Assembly: GCA_002344975.1 (NCBI GenBank)
Contig: DDUV01000005.1
Coordinates: forward strand, 32,149 to 96,148
Source: Saprospiraceae bacterium UBA2329
GTDB lineage: Bacteria; Bacteroidota; Bacteroidia; Chitinophagales; Saprospiraceae
Direction: 5' to 3'
Length of the DNA: 64,000 nucleotides
In this document: positions 59,476-64,000 of the stretch, one piece after another
Layout: each line of letters opens with the position of its first letter
How positions within the stretch are numbered: the stretch's first letter is position 1
Notes under the pieces: generated by a model
What the model was told of the DNA's origin: nothing
Databases searched by the model: none
The model's input: only the letters and a program-made list of their open reading frames with translations
Made by a program: the position numbers and the translations under genes

Positions 59476-60923
59476 TTCTGCCAGTTCTTCCGCTCCTGCT
59501 CTATATGGCGCAACTCCACCCGTACGCCGTATTTATCTTTCAAATGCCGGGCCAGCGCATCGGCGGCATACACAGAGCGGTGCTGGCCTCCGGTGCAACC
59601 GAAATTGACGCTGAGGTGCGTAAAACTGCGCTCGATGTAGTCTTCCACCGCATCATTCACCAAGTGAAAAACGCTGTTCAGATAATCTCCCATGTGGCTG
59701 TGGTGCTTGAGGAAGTTGATGACCGGCTCATCGCGGCCCGTCAGTTTTTTGTAGGGTTCGTACCTCCCCGGATTGTTGATGCACCTGCAATCGAACACAA
59801 AACCGCCGCCATTTCCGTGCGGGTCTTCGGGGATGCCGCCTGATTTGTAAGAAAAGCTGTTGATCGTCACGGTGAGTAAACTGGAAGCCCCCTTTATTTT
59901 ATCAAACGGCTCGAAGCGCTTCGATTCGATGAGGTGGTACATGGCGCGGGTCAGTTCGGGCATTTCAACGGGCAGATGGGCGTTTTCCAATATCCAGCGC
60001 ACATTGCGGAGCGCGAAGGGAATGCTTTCCAAAAAGTACTCCTTCCGTTCAAACAGCCCCCGAAACCCGTAAGTGCCGAAGGTCTGAATGCTCCGAATGA
60101 GCACATAGCCGTGATAATATTGGATGAATTGTTCGCGGTCAATGTGGATGAATTGCCCGGCTGTTTTGATGTAGTGTTCCAACAATTCCTGCCGGATGTC
60201 CTCAGGCATACCAGCTTTGGCCTGATACAGCAGCGAGGCCAGGTCATACTGCAAAGCTCCCCGGCGACCGCCCTGGTAATCAATAAAATAAGGCTCTCCG
60301 CTCTTAATCATGATGTTGCGGGTCTGGAAATCCCGGAACATGAAGTGATTGCAGTCGGCCTGCAAGAGGAAGTCGGCCAAGCGCTGAAAATCGGCCTCCA
60401 AAGCCTGTTCGTCAAACGGCACATAAGCCAGCCGGAGGAAGTAATATTTGAAGGTGTTGAAATCCCATACCATAGACTGCCGGTCGAAAGCGTCGCGGGG
60501 GTAACACACACTGTAGTCCAAGTCTTTGCCGCCCTCAATTTGCAGCCGGGCCAATTGCTCCACCGCCTTTCGGTAAATCTGCACCAAATAATCGGGAAAA
60601 TATTCGCCCTTTTGCAGCAGATAACTGTACAAAGTGGTGGAACCCAGGTCTTCCTGAAGATACACGTCCTGATCGAGGTCTTCGGCGTATATCTCCGGCA
60701 CGGGCAGTTGGCGAGCTTTGAAATGCCGGCTGAAGGAGATAAATGCCTGATTTTCTTTGCGATTGGGATTGTAGGCCCCGATGGCGGTTTTCGTCGGCCC
60801 TTGCAGGCGGTAATACACGCGTTGCGAGCCGGAGGGCGCCAAAGGCAACACCAAATAAGCGCTCTCGCCGGCCCATTTTTCAAACAGGTCGGCCAGGATG
60901 TGTTCTATCTTTACGGGTACCAT
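59472..60923 (-). CDS. Fusion of APH-type sugar kinase and RapZ C-terminal domain
   Basis: The 483-residue protein has two parts. Residues about 10-330 resemble the aminoglycoside phosphotransferase fold of AmgK/YihE-type kinases: Phe-Arg-Asp-Phe-Gln-Thr-Arg-Asn-Ile-Met is the catalytic loop (Asp as base, Asn for metal) and Phe-Ile-Asp-Tyr-Gln-Gly-Gly the metal-binding motif. Residues about 355-475 match the RapZ C-terminal domain with Phe-Asp-Cys-Arg-Cys-Ile-Asn-Asn-Pro-Gly and Gly-Cys-Thr-Gly-Gly-Gln-His-Arg-Ser-Val. RapZ in E. coli senses glucosamine 6-phosphate; AmgK phosphorylates N-acetylmuramate. The RapZ nucleotide-binding P-loop half is missing and replaced by the kinase. I infer a role in cell-wall sugar recycling. 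No MurU-like gene is beside it. Confidence 0.85.
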   Translation of the reverse strand: MVPVKIEHILADLFEKWAGESAYLVLPLAPSGSQRVYYRLQGPTKTAIGAYNPNRKENQAFISFSRHFKARQLPVPEIYAEDLDQDVYLQEDLGSTTLYSYLLQKGEYFPDYLVQIYRKAVEQLARLQIEGGKDLDYSVCYPRDAFDRQSMVWDFNTFKYYFLRLAYVPFDEQALEADFQRLADFLLQADCNHFMFRDFQTRNIMIKSGEPYFIDYQGGRRGALQYDLASLLYQAKAGMPEDIRQELLEHYIKTAGQFIHIDREQFIQYYHGYVLIRSIQTFGTYGFRGLFERKEYFLESIPFALRNVRWILENAHLPVEMPELTRAMYHLIESKRFEPFDKIKGASSLLTVTINSFSYKSGGIPEDPHGNGGGFVFDCRCINNPGRYEPYKKLTGRDEPVINFLKHHSHMGDYLNSVFHLVNDAVEDYIERSFTHLSVNFGCTGGQHRSVYAADALARHLKDKYGVRVELRHIEQERKNWQN

Positions 60924-60948
60924 ATATAGTGGTGTAAGGTTGAGAGGG

Positions 60949-60956
60949 CGAAGTTA
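60949..60956 (-). promoter_or_regulatory. Variant -7 box of the kinase-RapZ gene
   Basis: On the minus strand this is TAACTTCG, identical to the box upstream of the GH3 gene. Confidence 0.4.
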
Positions 60957-60980
60957 GACAAATTATATTTGGAATAAAAT

Positions 60981-62198
60981 TTACTCCTCCCGCATCAGCG
61001 CAGGCACCCGCATGGCGCGCAGTGCCGGCGGCAGGGAAGCCAGCAGGCCGATGCCCAGTACTGTAACGGCCACCACCGGTAAATCGCCGAAGCGCATACT
61101 GATGGGGTAGGAATCTATGACCAAATTGCCGGGAATGGAAACAAGCCCCAATTGCTTTTGAGCCACATAGATGCCTCCGGCCAACAAAATTCCGGTTGCG
61201 ATACCGATAACGCACAGCAAAAGTCCTTCCAGCAGGAAGATATTGCGCACCAAGCGGTCGGAGCCGCCCATAGATTTGATGATCGAAATATCGGGTTGTT
61301 TTTCCAGGACGATCATCCACAGAGCGCCGATGAGGTTGAACGACACCATCAGCATCATCAGGCTCACAATGGCAAAACTCATCCATTTTTCCACCTGCAT
61401 GAGGCGCATGAAGGTCTCTTCCTGCTGATAGCGGTTTTTGACCACAAACTCCGGTCCCAACAGCGCAGCAACGGCACCCTGAACACTTTGAGGTGCAGCG
61501 CCGGCATTTACTTTGATTTCCAGCGCGCTCACTTCCTCCTCGTAGCCCAGCAAGTCGCGGGCAGCTTCCAAATTGGTGATAATATATTGATTATCAAACT
61601 CCTGTTGAATCACAAAAGTGCCGGCAGGGTAAATGAATCGCTTGCGAAAAGCCTGCTCCAATGCGGCAGTTTCCTTTCGTTTGGGCATATAGACCGCCAG
61701 AGGCGAGAAGACATCGTCCACGTTGACATTGAGCTTATTGCGCATACCCAATCCTAGTACGGCATAAGAGCGATCTTCCTGTTGGAGACGAAAAATACCC
61801 TCCCGAACCATGCTGTCCACGCTGGAAACCTTAGTATAATCGGCGTCCACCCCTTTCAATGTGCCGAAATCCTGGCTGTTTTTGTACTCAAAAAAAGCCA
61901 CCTCTTCGAGCGTGCAGGAAATGTCTTTCACACCCGGAACCGCCCGGATACGCGACAGAAAAGCCGAATCGGCAGGAAAAGTTTTGCCCTGTGCAGGCGT
62001 GATTTTGAGGTCGGGGTTGAAGCTGTTGTACATGCCCGTGATGAGGTCTTCGAAACCGTTGAACACGGAAAGCACGAGCAGCAGGGCCGCTGCGCCTACG
62101 GCAATACCGAACACTGCAATGCCCGTGATGATGTGGATGGCATTGGTGCTGCGTTTGGAAAACAAATATCTACGGGCTATGCGCCAGGCGAGCGCCAT
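60981..62198 (-). CDS. LolC/LolE-type ABC transporter permease (FtsX-like)
   Basis: The 405-residue protein has an N-terminal membrane helix (about 25-47), a long periplasmic MacB-like domain (about 50-265) and three C-terminal helices with the FtsX pattern. Its start Met-Ala-Leu-Ala-Trp-Arg-Ile-Ala-Arg-Arg-Tyr-Leu-Phe-Ser-Lys-Arg is typical of LolC/E. It belongs to the system that extracts lipoproteins from the inner membrane; the ATPase LolD is not beside it. It follows DUF4783 by 26 bases and is probably cotranscribed. Confidence 0.9.
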   Translation of the reverse strand: MALAWRIARRYLFSKRSTNAIHIITGIAVFGIAVGAAALLLVLSVFNGFEDLITGMYNSFNPDLKITPAQGKTFPADSAFLSRIRAVPGVKDISCTLEEVAFFEYKNSQDFGTLKGVDADYTKVSSVDSMVREGIFRLQQEDRSYAVLGLGMRNKLNVNVDDVFSPLAVYMPKRKETAALEQAFRKRFIYPAGTFVIQQEFDNQYIITNLEAARDLLGYEEEVSALEIKVNAGAAPQSVQGAVAALLGPEFVVKNRYQQEETFMRLMQVEKWMSFAIVSLMMLMVSFNLIGALWMIVLEKQPDISIIKSMGGSDRLVRNIFLLEGLLLCVIGIATGILLAGGIYVAQKQLGLVSIPGNLVIDSYPISMRFGDLPVVAVTVLGIGLLASLPPALRAMRVPALMREE

Positions 62199-62224
62199 GT
62201 ATTGCTGATTTCCGGCAAAGATAA

Positions 62225-62617
62225 TCAGCTTCCCTTATCGAAGCGCACTTCCTGAATGAGGAATTTGCCGCCGGAGCTTTTAGCGTACAAATAAACGCGG
62301 AATGTGCCGGATGCAGTGGTCAGGTTGCCGATAGAATATTGGGCATCGCTGCCTTTGGAGGCGCCCTGATGCATTTGCTGGAAGCTGCGAGGCGCATTCT
62401 GGCTGAAGAATTGCTTCACCACGCCGATGGCCTGAGTTTTGGCATATACATCCTCCTGATCCATAATGGATATTTCGACATTTTGATCGAAGTATTGCCC
62501 CAGCGCATCTGCATTGCCGCTGCCCAAAGCTTTGGCCATGCCTGAAAAATCGGCTTGTGCGAAGCCCGAAACGGGAAGGAGAAACATCAACCAAAGAAAA
62601 ATTCTCATTTGTTGCAT
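62225..62617 (-). CDS. DUF4783 protein
   Basis: The 130-residue secreted protein has a signal peptide (about 4-21, ending Gly-Phe-Ala-Gln) and a compact alpha/beta domain of the DUF4783 family, of NTF2-like shape: Asp-Asn/Asp-Gln-Asn-Val-Glu-Ile-Ser, Gln-Phe-Phe and a C-terminal Tyr-Leu-Tyr-Ala with Gly-Gly-Lys-Phe-Leu-Ile-Gln-Glu-Val. The function is unknown. Starts at 62617 or at an internal ATG at 62608 (the second gives a cleaner signal). It precedes the lolC/E-type gene. Confidence 0.8.
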   Translation of the reverse strand: MQQMRIFLWLMFLLPVSGFAQADFSGMAKALGSGNADALGQYFDQNVEISIMDQEDVYAKTQAIGVVKQFFSQNAPRSFQQMHQGASKGSDAQYSIGNLTTASGTFRVYLYAKSSGGKFLIQEVRFDKGS

Positions 62618-62772
62618 TTTTTCCCGGTGCCGAAGTTTTGTACCCGACAGCAGGGGTGAAAAAAACTATTGTTCAGACGTTGAGACCTGCCGAAAGTAAC
62701 GAGAACGTGATTGTCCCCGCTCTACCGGCTTCTTTTTCTGATAGTTGCGCCTGAATAACGCTCAAGGCCCTA

Positions 62773-62803
62773 CAAAAGTATGCGCTTGTAGGCTGTCTGT
62801 CAA
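62773..62803 (-). promoter_or_regulatory. Promoter of the DUF4783-lolC/E-type unit
   Basis: On the minus strand TACTTTTG at 62780-62773 is an exact match, with TTG at 62803-62801 and a 20-base spacer. It leaves a long leader of about 150 bases. Confidence 0.6.
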
Positions 62804-62870
62804 GTGCGGCGGCCGGAATTAACAATTTGCACCGCGTTGCGGGAGACTCAAAAGCGGATAAAAAATTTTA

Positions 62871-62905
62871 TTTGGTCTTTTTTTTCCACAAAGTTTCTAC
62901 CTTTG
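62871..62905 (+). promoter_or_regulatory. Promoter of atpB
   Basis: TACCTTTG at 62898-62905 is an exact TAnnTTTG match, with TTTG at 62871-62874. The spacer of 23 bases is slightly long. The ATG is at 62946. Confidence 0.6.
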
Positions 62906-62945
62906 CGCCGGTTTTCAACAAGCTATCACAGAAGATCATCAGGCA

Positions 62946-64000
62946 ATGATATACAAGCGTTTCATCTTACTCTTTGCAGCCGCCCTTTTTTGCGTCGCCA
63001 CTCCGGCTCTCGCAGAAGAAAAACATGGCGCCGGCCACGACGAATACGACCCCGTAGGAGCGGTAATGAATCACATTGCCGATGCCAATGAGTTCCACGT
63101 TTGGAAAGGTATTCACATTCCGCTTCCTTGTTTCCTGTACGCTCCGGGGCAAGGCTGGACGGTTATGTCTTCCGGCAAGTTCGATCATGGTCACAAAGCT
63201 ATTGACGGCTATGTGCTCAATCACGGCCGCGTCAACAGGGTATCGGATGTCTCTTTCCCCACAGGCGAAGTACATATCGAGGGCATTGTAAGCCATAAAG
63301 AAGTGGTGACGAAAGCCGGCAAGGAGCAAGAAGAGGAAGTGTATTATGTAATGCACGAAGGCAAAGAATATCGTTTGGATTCGCCCAGCACGCTCGATGG
63401 TGGTATTCTCGGCGGCGGCATCACGTCTTTTTACGATTTTTCCATTACCAAGAACGTGGCTACCATGTTGCTGGCAGCGGTACTGCTTGTGCTGTTGTTT
63501 TCGAGCGTAGCAAGAGGTTATAAAAACAATCAAGGCAAAGCGCCGAAAGGCATTCAGGGCTTCATCGAGCCTATCTTCATGTTCATCCGCGACGAAGTAA
63601 CCCGCCCGATGATCGGCGAGAAGCACTACGAACGCTTCCAGCCCTTCATTATGACGCTGTTTTTCTTCATCCTGTTTTGTAACCTGATGGGCCTGATTCC
63701 CTTCTTTCCCGGCAGCGCCAACATCACAGGCAACCTCGGCGTGACGCTGGTGCTGGCTGTGCTGGCTTTTTTGGTCACCAACCTCAACGGCAACGGCCAC
63801 TACTGGCAACACATCTTCTGGATGCCGGGTATTCCTGCCTGGGTGAAAATCATCCTGACGCCGGTAGAAATTCTCGGCCTGTTCATCAAGCCCTTCTCTT
63901 TGATGATTCGTTTGTTTGCCAACATTTCGGCAGGCCACATCATCATATTGAGCCTTATCGGCCTCATTTTTATCTTTGGTAAAAATGGAACCAGCATCGG
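62946..64000 (+). CDS. atpB: F0F1 ATP synthase subunit a, N-terminal part
   Basis: The gene runs off the window end; 351 codons are visible without a stop. It opens with a signal-peptide-like segment (residues 1-23, Pro-Ala-Leu-Ala), followed by a roughly 150-residue extracytoplasmic region with many His, Asp and Glu, and then the first membrane helix near residue 175. The core follows: Arg-Pro-Met-Ile-Gly-Glu-Lys-His near 220, Leu-Met-Gly-Leu-Ile-Pro-Phe-Phe near 243, and the channel segment Met-Ile-Arg-Leu-Phe-Ala-Asn with the essential Arg. The long secreted N-terminus is typical of Bacteroidota. The rest of the atp operon presumably follows. Confidence 0.9.
   Translation, partial: MIYKRFILLFAAALFCVATPALAEEKHGAGHDEYDPVGAVMNHIADANEFHVWKGIHIPLPCFLYAPGQGWTVMSSGKFDHGHKAIDGYVLNHGRVNRVSDVSFPTGEVHIEGIVSHKEVVTKAGKEQEEEVYYVMHEGKEYRLDSPSTLDGGILGGGITSFYDFSITKNVATMLLAAVLLVLLFSSVARGYKNNQGKAPKGIQGFIEPIFMFIRDEVTRPMIGEKHYERFQPFIMTLFFFILFCNLMGLIPFFPGSANITGNLGVTLVLAVLAFLVTNLNGNGHYWQHIFWMPGIPAWVKIILTPVEILGLFIKPFSLMIRLFANISAGHIIILSLIGLIFIFGKNGTSI

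Larger units (their letters stand above)
62618..62945. other. Divergent intergenic region between DUF4783 and atpB
   Basis: Apart from two promoters this stretch has no gene. The minus-strand promoter lies at 62773-62803 and leaves a 5' UTR of about 150 bases for DUF4783 with no obvious hairpin or ORF. The plus-strand promoter is at 62871-62905 for atpB. Confidence 0.6.

Overview
The window reads as about 64 kb of chromosome from a free-living member of the Bacteroidota, most likely the Saprospiria/Saprospiraceae side of the phylum. Evidence: a C-terminal type IX secretion sorting domain on a GH18 protein, a T9SS plug-family gene, DUF4271 and DUF4783 genes, a TonB-dependent receptor, an AtpB with a long extracytoplasmic N-terminus, and many promoters with the Bacteroidota -7 box TAnnTTTG. 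The moderately GC-rich, dense layout with word-like intergenic repeats fits Saprospiraceae, but the family placement is inference. I saw no tRNA, rRNA, insertion sequence, prophage or CRISPR array.

Layout. 1-4.1 kb: end of a TauE/SafE-type permease, an NlpC/P60 hydrolase, an AhpD-like protein, a lipoprotein and a secreted GH18-CUB protein. 4.1-12.5 kb (minus): a metalloprotease/beta-propeller/beta-barrel protein, frr, a secreted TPR-like protein and a GH3-family adenylating enzyme. 12.9-16.7 kb (plus): a leader peptide and attenuator hairpin, then ilvD-ilvB. 16.7-20.2 kb (minus): a secreted unknown, then DUF4271-hemD-accA. 20.2-23.6 kb (plus): a two-component system and a GT-C glycosyltransferase. 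23.6-31.7 kb (minus): a translationally coupled cluster of TonB receptor, YnjB-like binding protein, TIGR04282 transferase, two permeases, ATPase and radical SAM enzyme. 32-38.9 kb (plus): DUF547, a candidate small RNA, mreBCD-mrdA and a CapA-family gene. 39.1-49.1 kb (plus): OmpA lipoprotein, MscS channel, M20 deacylase and argH, a frameshifted lipoprotein, ald, a RibF-glycosyltransferase fusion, an RNA pseudouridine synthase and the T9SS plug gene. 49.1-56.4 kb (minus): cysE, PiT phosphate transporter, UMF1-type MFS, TrmH/SpoU methyltransferase, purE and HIT. 56.5-59.5 kb (plus): psuG, paaC and an acyltransferase. 59.5-62.6 kb (minus): a sugar-kinase-RapZ fusion, a LolC/E-type permease and DUF4783. 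From 62.9 kb: the start of atpB.

Most is housekeeping: branched-chain amino acid, arginine, cysteine, fatty acid, heme and purine synthesis, cell shape and ATP synthase. The parts most worth a second look are the ilv attenuator, whose leader ORF carries a Val-Val-Val-Glu-Ile-Ile run; the TonB/YnjBCD/TIGR04282/radical-SAM cluster, which looks like an import-and-modify pathway for an unknown substrate; a promoter-plus-terminator unit upstream of mreB that looks like a small RNA; two unusual fusions (RibF-GT2 and kinase-RapZ); and several families of dispersed intergenic repeats.
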